This document shows positions 16,820-25,222 of a stretch of 42,792 nt of DNA, in pieces. The stretch comes from Methylocystis sp. (GTDB lineage Bacteria > Pseudomonadota > Alphaproteobacteria > Rhizobiales > Beijerinckiaceae), in contig JALHNQ010000027.1 in NCBI GenBank assembly GCA_022843405.1, forward strand, positions 1 through 42,792, read 5' to 3'. The notes below the pieces were generated by a model that was not told the origin of the DNA, made no database searches, and was given only the letters and a program-made list of their open reading frames with translations. How positions within the stretch are numbered: position 1 is the first letter of the stretch; every line of letters begins with the position of its first letter. The position numbers and the translations under genes are program-made.

Positions 16820-18646
16820 TTGACTTTGAACGATCACGCTGTAGAGAGCGCTTTCGCGTCAGAGGTCAAGCAGTCGGATCGAACGCGGTGGCGGGAATTC
16901 TGCGCGCTCGCGCTCGAATACTGGATTGGCGAGACCAGCCGGCGAGCGTGGATCCTGACGGGCTTGGTCGCCTTCTGCATCGCCCTGCAGCTCGGGGCGC
17001 AGCTCTGCATCAATGAATGGAACCGGAGGTTCTTCGACGCGCTCGAAAGCAAGAACGTCGAATCCTTCGCCTGGGCGACGGCCCTGTTGCCGGTTCTAGT
17101 CATCTTCAGCGCCGCCGCCGTCAGCGGCGCGCTTGTCACGCGCATGACATTACAGATGCGCTGGCGACAATGGCTCACTCAGAGACTCGCCGGCTGGTGG
17201 CTCGAGGACCAGCGCTACTACCGCCTTGAGATTGCCGCTCGAGAGCAGACCTCGCCGGAATACCGGATCGCCAAGGACATTCAACTCGCAATCGATCCGC
17301 TCGTCGAATTCGCGGTCGGCTTTTTAACCGCGTTGGCGACAGCCTCGGCCTTCGTCGGGATTTTGTGGACGGTCGGCGGGGCCCTGGAGTTCGATCTCTT
17401 CGGCGCTCGGATTGTGTTGCCAGGCTATCTCGGCTTTGCCGCCGTGGCCTACGCGACGATCGCTGGCGGCGTCGCTTTTCTCGCGGGACGTCCGCTCGTC
17501 CCAGCCGTTGCGCAAAAGAACGAAGCCGAAGCGCAATTCCTCGCCGAACTCTCGCGGCTGAAGGAAAATGCGGAAAGCATCGCGCTCATTCGCGGCGACG
17601 CGGACGAGTTAAGTTCTATCCTGCAGAACTATCGATGCGTCGTCGCCGCCTGGGTTCGCCAGATCCGTCGCAGTGGCGTGCTCGCGACCGTCCAAAACGC
17701 CAACGGCGCGCTGACTCCGCTCATTCCATTCGTGCTCGTTGCGCCAAAATATTTGTCAGGCGCCTTGACGCTTGGCGCCGTCATGCAGTTGGCCGCCGCT
17801 TTCCTGTCGGTGCAGGTCGCCTTTAACTGGTTCATCGACAATTCCGTGCGCGTCGCGGAATGGATGGCTTCCGCCAACCGGGTTGACGAACTTGCCGAAG
17901 CTCTTGAGAGCCTCGATGTCGGCGTCATCATGGAAGAAAAGGAGTTTATCGAATTCGGCGTCAGCGATGACGACACGATTCACATTCAAAATCTCGCCGT
18001 CGCGCATCGCAACGGACGAATTGTGATCGCCGACGCGAATGTGGTCATTCCGATCGGCGAGAAGTTGCTTGTCGCGGGGCCGAGCGGCACGGGAAAAAGC
18101 ACGCTTATTCGCGCGCTCGCCGGACTGTGGCCGTGGGGCTCCGGCCGGATTCTATTGCCGAAAGACGCGCACATCGCCTTTGTGCCGCAAAAGCCATACA
18201 TTCCGCTGGGCGCGCTTCGGCAAGTCATCCTCTATTCGATCTCGGACAAGGAAATCACCGACGAAATGATCGAAGGCGCGATGCGGCGCTGCGGCATCGG
18301 CTATCTCGTCAAACATCTCGATGAAGAGCAACGCTGGGATCAAATTCTTTCCGGCGGCGAGCGGCAGCGAATCGCCTTTGTTCGGCTTTTGCTGCAACGG
18401 CCGCAGATCATCATCATGGACGAGGCGACGTCGGCGCTCGACGAAGAAAGTCAGGTTTCGATGCTGCGGCTGTTTAATGAAGATTTGGCCGATGCGACGG
18501 CGATCAGCGTCGGCCATCGCGTCGGCATGGAAGATTTTCACGACAAGAAACTCGTGCTCGAGCGCCGGGCCGCCGGCGCGCATATCACCAGCCGCAAGCT
18601 ACAAAAGTCGCTGTGGCATTTGTTCGACGACGCCGCGCTTTACTGA
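16820..18646 (+). CDS. ABC transporter, fused SbmA/BacA-like permease and ATPase
   Basis: This 608-residue half-transporter has a transmembrane domain at about residues 40-345 (SbmA/BacA-like ABC_membrane_2 type, with NEWNRRFFDALESKN and WRQWLTQRLAGWWLEDQRYYRLE). The cytoplasmic ATPase follows, with Walker A GPSGTGKST near residue 420, Q-loop FVPQKPYIPLGALRQ, signature LSGGERQR, Walker B QIIIMDEATSALDEE and the H-loop VGHR. Homologues include E. coli YddA and the BacA-related proteins of rhizobia and mycobacteria, linked to export or import of peptides, vitamin B12 or very-long-chain fatty acids. The start is TTG 16820 after an AGAGGGG ribosome site. It is likely a homodimer in the inner membrane; the substrate is unknown. 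It may stand alone. Confidence 0.88.
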   Translation: MTLNDHAVESAFASEVKQSDRTRWREFCALALEYWIGETSRRAWILTGLVAFCIALQLGAQLCINEWNRRFFDALESKNVESFAWATALLPVLVIFSAAAVSGALVTRMTLQMRWRQWLTQRLAGWWLEDQRYYRLEIAAREQTSPEYRIAKDIQLAIDPLVEFAVGFLTALATASAFVGILWTVGGALEFDLFGARIVLPGYLGFAAVAYATIAGGVAFLAGRPLVPAVAQKNEAEAQFLAELSRLKENAESIALIRGDADELSSILQNYRCVVAAWVRQIRRSGVLATVQNANGALTPLIPFVLVAPKYLSGALTLGAVMQLAAAFLSVQVAFNWFIDNSVRVAEWMASANRVDELAEALESLDVGVIMEEKEFIEFGVSDDDTIHIQNLAVAHRNGRIVIADANVVIPIGEKLLVAGPSGTGKSTLIRALAGLWPWGSGRILLPKDAHIAFVPQKPYIPLGALRQVILYSISDKEITDEMIEGAMRRCGIGYLVKHLDEEQRWDQILSGGERQRIAFVRLLLQRPQIIIMDEATSALDEESQVSMLRLFNEDLADATAISVGHRVGMEDFHDKKLVLERRAAGAHITSRKLQKSLWHLFDDAALY

Positions 18647-18718
18647 TGTCCTAACGCGCGTCGCAGCGGTGGTCGCGCTTGATCGTCCGCCGCGCACGCC
18701 GGGCGCTCTGACCGCATC

Positions 18719-19204
18719 CTACTTTTTCTCTGGATAGAGGATGACATGCTCTTGTTCGTCCCCGTCCGTGCGGGCGACAATCGCGATTGCTGGCTCGCTG
18801 TCGCTCAAGTTCACGGGCTGATGCGGCACGTCGGGCGGAATAAAAATAAAATCTCCAGCGACATTTACGATGCTCTTTTCGAGATGTTCGCCATAGCGCG
18901 TCTCGACGCGGCCTTGCAGAAGATAGATCGCGGATTCATGGCCTTTGTGGACGTGCGCCTCCGCCTTGCCGCCTGGAGGAATCACCACCTTGAGCAACGA
19001 CAGCCCCTTTGAGCCGACGGTCTTCGTGGAGATTCCAGGATAGAAAGGCAGAGCCTGTTTGGACCGTGTCGCCTGGTCGACCCGTACCGTGACGATATCC
19101 TTGCCATCCTTTTGGCCTATGATCGACGTTTCCGACGCTGCGGGTCCCGCCGCAAGCGTTGCGAAGGTCAAGGAAACAAGCAATGTGTTGCGCATGGCGT
19201 ACAT
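18719..19204 (-). CDS. secreted cupin-domain protein
   Basis: The product has a signal peptide (MRNTLLVSLTFATLAAGPAASETS) and a single cupin domain. The core VVIPPGGKAEAHVHKGHESAIYLLQGRVETRYGEHLEKSIVNVAGDFIFIPPDVPHQPVN carries the two cupin motifs, with His-x-His, Glu and a final His as probable metal ligands. It should be a periplasmic metal-binding protein of about 15 kDa. Cupins of this type can be oxygenases, isomerases or sugar-binding proteins, and nothing here shows which. Start is ATG 19204 or 19195; no ribosome site is clear. The gene is divergent from the isoaspartyl peptidase 40 bases away and convergent with the ABC transporter. Confidence 0.8.
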   Translation of the reverse strand: MYAMRNTLLVSLTFATLAAGPAASETSIIGQKDGKDIVTVRVDQATRSKQALPFYPGISTKTVGSKGLSLLKVVIPPGGKAEAHVHKGHESAIYLLQGRVETRYGEHLEKSIVNVAGDFIFIPPDVPHQPVNLSDSEPAIAIVARTDGDEQEHVILYPEKK

Positions 19205-19244
19205 CCGAATATCGTGGCGTGCGAGAATATAGCGCAAAAGCCAG

Positions 19245-20174
19245 ATGAATCGGCAAGCGACCGGTCAAGTCATGATGGACTTCTCGCTGATGATCCATGG
19301 CGGGGCGGGCGCAATCCGCGATCCGCAGCGTTATGAGGCCTCGTTGCGCGCGATTGTCGAGTCGGGCGCGAACCTTCTGGCGGCAGGGTCGTCGGCGCTC
19401 GATGCCGTGGTCCACTGCGTCGCTCTGCTCGAGGACGATCCTCTGTTCAACGCCGGTCGGGGTTCGGTGCTAAACGCGGACGGCGAAGTCCTGTGCGACG
19501 CATCGGTCATGGACGGCCGAACGCTCAAGGCCGGCGCGGTCGCGGCGATTCGCGGCGTGAAGAATCCGGCGCGCCTTGCCTATGAGGTGATGGAACACAG
19601 CGGCCACGTGCTTCTTGTTGGCGAGGGCGCGGAACGCTTCGCGCGCGCACGGCGTTTGGCGTTCGAAGGCGAGGATTATTTCAAAACCCAAGAGCGCGTC
19701 GCGCAATTGGCGAAGGCGAAGCGAAAGCGAGAGATCGCGCTCGATCATTCGGGCGCGGGCGATGGAAAATACGGCACGGTTGGCGCCGTCGCGCGTGACC
19801 GAAACGGCGATCTCGCAGCGGCGACGTCGACCGGCGGCGTCGTCAATCAGCTCAGCGGCCGCGTCGGCGATTCGCCGATTATCGGAGCCGGGACATTCGC
19901 CGACAACGCCAGTTGCGCCGTCTCATGCACGGGCGTCGGCGAGGATTTCATCCGCGTTTCGCTTGCGCGGACCGCCAGCTTCTTCGTTGAATTTCGCGCC
20001 ATGCAAGCTGAGGAGGCCGCGCGTGAGGCGATTCGCTATCTCGTCGCCAAGGTGAACGGCCAGGGCGGCCTCATTGTCGTGGATCGGCAGGGAAGATGCG
20101 GCCAGGCGCATTCGACTCCGGGCATGCTGACCGCGCAATTCGCCGGCGGCGTCGCACGGGTAGACGCGACATAG
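19245..20174 (+). CDS. isoaspartyl peptidase / plant-type L-asparaginase
   Basis: A 309-residue Ntn-hydrolase of the IaaA (EcAIII) type. The N-terminal subunit starts SLMIHGGAGAI and includes ALLEDDPLFNAGRGSVLNADGEVLCDASVMDG. Autocleavage would occur before the Thr in GDGKYGTVGAVA (about residue 179), which becomes the nucleophile. The beta subunit contains AAATSTGGVVNQLSGRVGDSPIIGAGTFAD and the substrate-contact TGVGEDFIR. These enzymes remove beta-aspartyl dipeptides from damaged proteins and hydrolyse asparagine. The start is uncertain: ATG 19245, 19272 or 19275 are all in frame without a strong ribosome site; family members usually start close to 19275. It is not obviously in an operon. 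Confidence 0.92.
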   Translation: MNRQATGQVMMDFSLMIHGGAGAIRDPQRYEASLRAIVESGANLLAAGSSALDAVVHCVALLEDDPLFNAGRGSVLNADGEVLCDASVMDGRTLKAGAVAAIRGVKNPARLAYEVMEHSGHVLLVGEGAERFARARRLAFEGEDYFKTQERVAQLAKAKRKREIALDHSGAGDGKYGTVGAVARDRNGDLAAATSTGGVVNQLSGRVGDSPIIGAGTFADNASCAVSCTGVGEDFIRVSLARTASFFVEFRAMQAEEAAREAIRYLVAKVNGQGGLIVVDRQGRCGQAHSTPGMLTAQFAGGVARVDAT

Positions 20175-20177
20175 GTC

Positions 20178-20501
20178 TCATCTCGCGCGGCTCCCGGGGC
20201 GCGGCGCATTTCGCCGGCGCGCCGCAAATCTCTTGACGATGGGATTTTTGCGATCGAACGCAATTTGCGTCAGCGGCGCGACGAAATTCGATGCGGCGTC
20301 GCCAGCAATCATGAAGCGGCACATCAAATCTTGCGCGGCCGTATCGACAATGTCGACGATGACGAGTTTCGGCGCGCCGCGCCCGATTACGCCGCGCGCG
20401 CGAAGAAATGCGAGGAGCGCCGGTCGGGGCCGGGCGGCGAGGGGCAGAGCGTCACGTAAATTGTGGACAAGACTTTTCTGTTTGAGGCGCTCGAAATCCA
20501 T
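20178..20501 (-). CDS. hypothetical protein, 107 aa
   Basis: I support this minus-strand frame from ATG 20501 because a GGAG ribosome site lies 6 bases upstream. The product is basic and mixed alpha/beta: MDFERLKQKSLVHNLRDAL, then a helix (RPALLAFLRARGVIG), a hydrophobic strand (APKLVIVDIVDTAAQDLMCRFMIAG) and an Arg-rich tail (KRFAARRRNAPRPGSRAR). There is no signal peptide. It converges with the isoaspartyl peptidase, with 3 bases between stops. I do not recognise the family. A DNA- or RNA-associated role would fit the basic tail but is speculation. Confidence 0.55.
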   Translation of the reverse strand: MDFERLKQKSLVHNLRDALPLAARPRPALLAFLRARGVIGRGAPKLVIVDIVDTAAQDLMCRFMIAGDAASNFVAPLTQIAFDRKNPIVKRFAARRRNAPRPGSRAR

Positions 20502-20934
20502 TTGCCGCTCCATATGAGATCAATAATTTGATGCGTCGCAGGCGTTTTGCCGCGTACGTGAAAAATGCGCTTTCCGCCGTTCCCAATGCGGGCTTGATGC
20601 GCTGAAACAGCAATCGCAGTTTTTGTGCCGCCCTGAAACGGCCTTTGCGAGTCGCTGGAGAATGATTGTCGAAAGGCGAGGCTAGGTTGAAAGCCATAAT
20701 GCGAAATCTCTGAAGGTCGCGTTTCGACGAATAATATTGCAGCGCGCGCCGCAACCGGCGGTGTCAACCATCATGTTGGTAGAATTAGACTTTTTAGAGA
20801 CGCGGGGATAGCTTGCATCCTGTCGCTGAACGCTCGATGGAACGAAACGGGCGGTTGCGACTCGACGCCGAAGGCGGTCGCTCTCTCATAGGCCCAGCCG
20901 ACAGAAACCCTCTGCTCATGAGAAACGCCCGTCT
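20502..20934. other. 433-base intergenic region without a supported gene
   Basis: Several overlapping frames are open on both strands, but none has a ribosome site with a plausible protein. The region holds the upstream sequence of the 107-residue minus-strand gene and the downstream end of the carbamoyltransferase gene. It is less GC-rich than its surroundings between 20700 and 20820. I see no clear terminator, RNA gene or repeat. Confidence 0.5.
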
Positions 20935-22770
20935 CTAATCGAGTTCGAACTTCTCCTTATAGTCGCGCTTAAGCGAAGCATCCTGATTCTCTTTGCGCAG
21001 ATAACAATCGCCGATCGCCAGAGCGTCCATTTCCGTGCCCATGAAACAGCCGAAGGCGTCCTCGGGCGTGCAGACGATCGGTTCGCCGCGCACATTAAAG
21101 CTCGTATTGACCAGCACGGGACAGCCGGTCGTTCGCTTGAACGCCGAGAGGAGCGCGTAATAGCGCGGGTTTGTCTCCTGGTGCACCGTCTGGATTCGCG
21201 CCGAATAGTCGACGTGAGTCACGGCGGGAATCGAGCTGCGCGGAACATTCAGTCTGTCGATGCCAAACAGGGCCTGCTGCTCGTCGGTCATTGCAAGACG
21301 ATGCTTCTCCGCGACGTCGGCGACGAACAGCATGTAGGGTGAATCGCCGTCGAACTCGAACCAGTCGGCGACATCCTCGCGCAATATCGAAGGCGCGAAG
21401 GGCCGAAACGACTCGCGATATTTGATCTTCAGATTAAGGGTTTTCTGCATCGAAGCCGAGCGCGGGTCGCCGAGGATCGATCGTCCGCCAAGCGCGCGTG
21501 GTCCGAATTCCATTCGTCCTTGGAACCAACCGACCGCGCGCTCAGCCGCGAGATCCCGCGCCGCCGCCTCGATCAGATCGCCTTCCGACATTATCTCGAA
21601 TTTGGCGCCGGCGGCTTGCAGACGGCTCTCGATCTCGGCTTGCGAGAACGACGGGCCGAGATAGGAGCCGCGCATGGCGTCGCCGGCGCCGTTGACGCTC
21701 CGCGGATTTTTCTTGTGGTCGTAGTAGGCGGCGAGCGCCGCGCCGAGCGCGCCGCCGGCGTCTCCGGCCGCAGGCTGAATCCAGATCTGATCGAAGCTGC
21801 CGTCGCGCAGCAGTTTCCCGTTAGCGACGCAATTCAGCGCCACGCCGCCGGCGAGACAAAGGTTCCGGGCGCCGGTCTCTTGAGCGAGCCCGCGGGTCAA
21901 TCTAAGGACGATCTCTTCGGTGACCGACTGTATCGAGGCGGCGAGATCCATATGCCGTTGCGTGAGCAATTCTTCCGGCTTGCGCGCCGGGCCGCCGAAA
22001 AGCGCATCGAACTTCGCATTGGTCATCCGCAAACCGGTGCAATAGTCGAAATATGATTGATCGAGCCGGAAAGTGCCGTCCTGCTTGAGGTCGATCAGGC
22101 GGTCGAGGATTAAATCTGCATATTTCGGCTCGCCATAGGGGGCGAGGCCCATCAGCTTGTATTCGCCGGAGTTCACCTTGAACCCGGTGTAATAGGTGAA
22201 GGCCGAATAGAGCAGGCCGAGCGAATGCGGGAAGCGCAATTCGCGCTGCATCGACAGTTCGTTGCCATCGCCGAAGGCCACCGACGTCGTCGCCCATTCG
22301 CCGACCCCGTCCATCGTCAGAACGACCGCGTCCTTGAAGGGAGATGGATAGAAAGCGCTGGCGGCGTGGCTGAAGTGATGCTCGGCGAACAGCAGCCTGT
22401 TCGCCCAGTCGACATCCGCCGAATAGGCCTTCATCTCTTTCAGCAGCAGCGATTTCTGAAACAGCTTTTCGCGCAGCCAGAGCGGCAACGCCATCTTGAA
22501 TGACTGGAAGCCGCGCGGCGCAAAGGCGACGTAAGTCTCGAGCAGGCGCTCGAACTTGACGAACGGCTTATCGTAAAAGGCGACGAAATCTATGTCCTGA
22601 GGCTTGGCGCGGGCTGCCTCAAGACAATAGTCGATCGCATGACGCGGAAAGCGGGCGTCGTGCTTCTTGCGCGAAAACCGTTCTTCCTGAGCGGCGGCGA
22701 TAATGTCGCCATCCTCCACCACGGCGGCTGCGCTGTCGTGGTAGAAGGCGGAGATGCCGAGTATCCGCAT
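20935..22770 (-). CDS. carbamoyltransferase (NodU/CmcH/SxtI family)
   Basis: The 611-residue protein has the two-part architecture of O-carbamoyltransferases. The N-terminal Kae1-like domain (about 1-350) starts MRILGISAFYHDSAAAVVEDG and contains the metal-site HHFSHAASAFYPSPF, the TMDGVGEW phosphate segment, SGEYKLMGLAPYG and LAGGVALNCVANGKL. The C-terminal domain (about 390-600) contains GWFQGRMEFGPRALGGRSILGDPR and RESFRPFAPSIL. Such enzymes make carbamoyl-adenylate from carbamoyl phosphate and ATP and transfer the carbamoyl group to a hydroxyl, as in Nod factors, cephamycin, tobramycin and saxitoxin. The two small upstream genes match the partners seen next to SxtI. The acceptor is unknown; a surface glycan or lipid is a reasonable guess given the membrane partners. 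Confidence 0.92.
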   Translation of the reverse strand: MRILGISAFYHDSAAAVVEDGDIIAAAQEERFSRKKHDARFPRHAIDYCLEAARAKPQDIDFVAFYDKPFVKFERLLETYVAFAPRGFQSFKMALPLWLREKLFQKSLLLKEMKAYSADVDWANRLLFAEHHFSHAASAFYPSPFKDAVVLTMDGVGEWATTSVAFGDGNELSMQRELRFPHSLGLLYSAFTYYTGFKVNSGEYKLMGLAPYGEPKYADLILDRLIDLKQDGTFRLDQSYFDYCTGLRMTNAKFDALFGGPARKPEELLTQRHMDLAASIQSVTEEIVLRLTRGLAQETGARNLCLAGGVALNCVANGKLLRDGSFDQIWIQPAAGDAGGALGAALAAYYDHKKNPRSVNGAGDAMRGSYLGPSFSQAEIESRLQAAGAKFEIMSEGDLIEAAARDLAAERAVGWFQGRMEFGPRALGGRSILGDPRSASMQKTLNLKIKYRESFRPFAPSILREDVADWFEFDGDSPYMLFVADVAEKHRLAMTDEQQALFGIDRLNVPRSSIPAVTHVDYSARIQTVHQETNPRYYALLSAFKRTTGCPVLVNTSFNVRGEPIVCTPEDAFGCFMGTEMDALAIGDCYLRKENQDASLKRDYKEKFELD

Positions 22771-22776
22771 CGCGAT

Positions 22777-22923
22777 CTAGAAGAGCGTGTAGATGAATGG
22801 AGCGACCGCGGTTCCTTGCAGGACGATCAGCGCGCCGATGAGCAGCATGATGACCAGCACCGGCGCCATCCAATATTTCTTTCTGGTCTTCAGATAGTCC
22901 CAGAGCTCGAGCAGGAAACTCAT
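22777..22923 (-). CDS. DUF5989 / SxtK-like small membrane protein
   Basis: This 48-residue frame starts at ATG 22923 after a GGAGAGAG ribosome site and ends 6 bases before the carbamoyltransferase start. The product begins MSFLLELWDYLKTRKKYW, then has one transmembrane helix (APVLVIMLLIGALIVLQ) and ends AVAPFIYTLF. This matches the DUF5989 family, small proteins encoded next to NodU-type carbamoyltransferases and corresponding to SxtK of saxitoxin clusters. Tight spacing on both sides shows translation in one operon with the SxtJ-like gene and the carbamoyltransferase. It may anchor the enzyme at the inner membrane, which is inference. Confidence 0.85.
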   Translation of the reverse strand: MSFLLELWDYLKTRKKYWMAPVLVIMLLIGALIVLQGTAVAPFIYTLF

Positions 22924-22936
22924 TGTATCTCTCTCC

Positions 22937-23353
22937 TCAGAACTGCTTGCTCATGTCGCTCGCCGTCTCGGGCGTATTGCGCATGGTCCAGTAGGAAGCC
23001 GCGTTCTTGTCGAATGACAGTTTGAGCGGATCGGCGCGGCGCAATCGGAAAATCACCGCGATCGGCAGGATCACGCCAAAGAACAGAACGCCCATGATGA
23101 TCGGGTTGGTGATCTTGTGCAGCGCCAGGCCAAGCTTGAACCAGAGCCGGTTAAGCGGTCGCAATCTGGCCGGGGCGAGGAGCGCCGCCGCGGCGAAGCC
23201 GAGCGCTGCGGCGAGCCCCCAGAAATGCGGCGTCTCGCCGCGCCAAAGCGGCAGCAGACTGATGATCGCAATCGCTGCGGCGATCACGAATCCGAACGAT
23301 CGATCGGACCCCATGGCGGCCGAAGGATCTCTCGAAAAATCCTCATGCGACAT
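22937..23353 (-). CDS. SxtJ-like membrane protein
   Basis: From ATG 23353 the product has 138 residues (MSHEDFSRDPSAAMGSDRSFG...). Hydrophobic segments lie at FGFVIAAAIAIISLLPLW, FWGLAAALGFAAAALLAP, WFKLGLALHKITNPIIM and MGVLFFGVILPIAVIFRL, followed by a cytoplasmic tail with PLKLSFDKNAASYW. This fits the SxtJ family found beside carbamoyltransferases. It is the first gene of the three-gene unit, 13 bases before the DUF5989 gene. The frame is open to ATG 23398, where an AGGAGG lies inside the frame about 20 bases ahead of 23353; I prefer 23353. The biochemical role of SxtJ proteins is not known to me. Confidence 0.8.
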   Translation of the reverse strand: MSHEDFSRDPSAAMGSDRSFGFVIAAAIAIISLLPLWRGETPHFWGLAAALGFAAAALLAPARLRPLNRLWFKLGLALHKITNPIIMGVLFFGVILPIAVIFRLRRADPLKLSFDKNAASYWTMRNTPETASDMSKQF

Positions 23354-23604
23354 AATAGACGAGACCCCCAAGCCTCCTCGACGGAAAGCTATCTCCAACG
23401 CGCGTGAACATCAAACTTTCGCGAACTTGCATAATTTGGGCGCCGCGTCGTTTGAGGTTGCGAATAATGGATACCGTCGCAAGTAGCAAGCCGCCGATTG
23501 CGCGGCGGCGGCGGCATGTCGAGCGACGTTTCCGTCGCGCTTTCTGCGCGTTACATTTCCGTCGCTTAAACCCCGGGGCGTCAAGCCGGCTAAATCGCGC
23601 TGCG

Positions 23605-23739
23605 TCACCGAATGATGCGCAAAAGAACGACGATGATCGCGATGACGAGCAGAATGTGGATGAAGCCGCCCATCGTATATGAGGAGACAAGCCCGAGCAG
23701 CCACATGATGATGAGGATGATCGCGATCGTTTCAAGCAT
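23605..23739 (-). CDS. lmo0937 family small membrane protein
   Basis: This 44-residue frame starts at ATG 23739, 7 bases after a GGGAGG ribosome site. The product has two short membrane helices: LETIAIILIIMWLLGLVSSY, then MGGFIHILLVIAIIVVLLRIIR. The MLETIA-I-WLLG-V-SYT-GGFIHILLVIAI pattern is that of the lmo0937 family, widespread in bacteria and often seen in stress regulons. It lies 33 bases downstream of the HdeA-like gene on the same strand, so the two are probably cotranscribed. Function is unknown in any member I know of. Confidence 0.85.
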   Translation of the reverse strand: MLETIAIILIIMWLLGLVSSYTMGGFIHILLVIAIIVVLLRIIR

Positions 23740-23772
23740 CGTTCAGCCTCCCACGCCGGTCCCCCGGCAGCC

Positions 23773-24102
23773 TCACAGTTTTTTGCCAAGCGATTTTGCG
23801 TCGGCTTCGATCTTTTTCCAAGCGCCTTTGAGCTTGCTCCAGAACGACTCCTGCGGCGCCTTCTTGCAGTCGTCGATGACCATCGGAACGACCTTCTCGG
23901 CGCCTTCAATGTCGACGGCCGAACCAAGCGCCTTGCCCGCCTTGGTCTGAGCAGAGGACCAATAGATCACTTTTGGCTGAAATTGTTCGTCGACCGCCAG
24001 GAATTCCTCGCAGGTCCATTTGGCCGTCGGCTTCTTCGTTTCAGCGACGATGCCCGTCGCACAAAAGGATAAGGCGGCGGCGATGAAATAGATTCGCTTC
24101 AT
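23773..24102 (-). CDS. hdeA: HdeA/HdeB family periplasmic acid-stress chaperone
   Basis: The 109-residue product has a signal peptide (MKRIYFIAAALSFCATGIVAE) and a mature domain starting KKPTAKWTCEEFLAVDEQFQPKVIYW. Two Cys remain after cleavage (WTCEEF and VIDDCKK), spaced as in HdeA where they form one disulfide. HdeA-type proteins are small all-helical periplasmic chaperones that unfold at low pH and keep other proteins soluble. The Lys-rich C-terminus (KLKGAWKKIEADAKSLGKK) is longer than in E. coli. An AAAGGAG ribosome site supports the start. An lmo0937-type gene follows 33 bases downstream, and an HdeD-type gene lies 2.8 kb away. Family assignment is good; use of the symbol is by homology. 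Confidence 0.8.
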   Translation of the reverse strand: MKRIYFIAAALSFCATGIVAETKKPTAKWTCEEFLAVDEQFQPKVIYWSSAQTKAGKALGSAVDIEGAEKVVPMVIDDCKKAPQESFWSKLKGAWKKIEADAKSLGKKL

Positions 24103-24207
24103 AGTCTGCTCCTTTAGATGCGGCTTCCGCCGAAACGCGCAGAGAGTCTATTGCGGAATCGAGCCCATATCCAGTTGCGCCGCAATGATCGACGCTGTTG
24201 GAACGGG

Positions 24208-24999
24208 CTATTCCACCGCCAAAATGACGTCGGAGGGATCAAAGGTTGCCAAAGCGGCGTCTCCTTCCTTCAGTCCCAAGTCTTCAACATGGCGGCGCGG
24301 CGTCACCACGGTCATTGTCTTTCCGAACCCAATGTCGAGCAGGATTTCGCTATTGCGTTCCGCGTCGATCCGTTGCGTGACCATGCCTCTAAAGCAGTTG
24401 CGCTGCAGCGGCGTCGCATCCTCCGCCGGCGCCAGATTGACAAAGGACGCCTTGATGAGCGCCAGGGCCTTGCGCCCTCGGGTAAGATTCAGCCGCTCCG
24501 CCGATTCATTGGTGACGATCGCGAGGATCGTATCCTTTTCGGAGACGCGCAGCGTCACTTCGACGTCGACCGGCCATTTCTTCACGTCGGTCACTTCGGC
24601 TCGAAAAACATTGCGCGCCGAAATCGTCATGCCGGCGGTCCAGAGCAGGAAATCCTCCGCGCCGGCGAGTCCCTCTTCGGCGATCGTCTCGGATATGCGC
24701 GCGAGCTTTTCTTCGAGGCGGTGAAAGGTGGCGATCAGCCGGCGTCCTTCCTCGGTCACTTCGGCGCCGCCGCCGCTGCGCCCGCCCGCCTTGGTGAGAA
24801 AGGCAGGCGTCGGCAGCAGATTGTTGATGGCGTTCACCGCATCCCACGCCGCCTTATAGCTGAAGCCGGCGGCCTTGGCGGCCTTTGTGATGCTGCCATG
24901 GAGCGCGACCGCCTCCAACAGCTTGACACGATCGCGGCCGACAAGCAGTCGGCCCTCGCTGCGCAGCGCTAGTGAAGCATCGATTTTGCTTTCCGCCAT
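24208..24999 (-). CDS. modE: ModE-type molybdate-responsive regulator
   Basis: From ATG 24999 the product has 263 residues. A winged helix-turn-helix (about 20-100: GRDRVKLLEAVALHGSITKAAKAAGFSYKAAWDAVNAINNLL ... KAGGRSGGGAEVTEEGRRLI) matches the LysR-like domain of ModE. A tandem molybdate-binding MOP/TOBE region follows (about 125-260: SARNVFRAEVTDVKK..., ...LGLKEGDAALATFDPSDVILAVE). ModE binds molybdate or tungstate and usually represses modABC while activating some Mo-enzyme genes. No mod genes are in the window; the nearest molybdenum-related gene is the MoeB-like gene 11 kb away. The start follows a GGGCGAGG site. A MOP-only protein is excluded by the helix-turn-helix. Confidence 0.9.
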   Translation of the reverse strand: MAESKIDASLALRSEGRLLVGRDRVKLLEAVALHGSITKAAKAAGFSYKAAWDAVNAINNLLPTPAFLTKAGGRSGGGAEVTEEGRRLIATFHRLEEKLARISETIAEEGLAGAEDFLLWTAGMTISARNVFRAEVTDVKKWPVDVEVTLRVSEKDTILAIVTNESAERLNLTRGRKALALIKASFVNLAPAEDATPLQRNCFRGMVTQRIDAERNSEILLDIGFGKTMTVVTPRRHVEDLGLKEGDAALATFDPSDVILAVE

Positions 25000-25100
25000 G
25001 TCAGCGCCTCGCCCTGTCGTCCGGATACAGGGTCGAACGGTTTGAGGCAACTGCTTGAGGATGGGCGGGGCGCCGCTGGCTTCTCACTCGGGAGGCCTTG

Positions 25101-25193
25101 ATGAGCGATGCAGTTCTTCTCGACGAACGCCAGAGGGCGCCCATCTCGCCGTTCTTTCCTCTGGCGCAGGACATGCCGCGTGTTGACGACTGA
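25101..25193 (+). pseudogene. remnant of an IS5-type transposase N-terminus
   Basis: The frame reads MSDAVLLDERQRAPISPFFP, then LAQDMPRVDD, stop, RIV. This resembles the start of IS5-family transposases, where D-QW-RI-PFFP is followed by PRVDDRRV-SGI. The stop is TGA where CGA (Arg) would be expected, and the similarity fades within ten codons. A GGGAGG site is still present upstream. I read it as a decayed insertion sequence fragment between modE and the aspartic protease gene; it is too short to be certain. Confidence 0.45.
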
Positions 25194-25222
25194 CGCATTG
25201 TCAGAGGCAATGAGTCCTGAGC

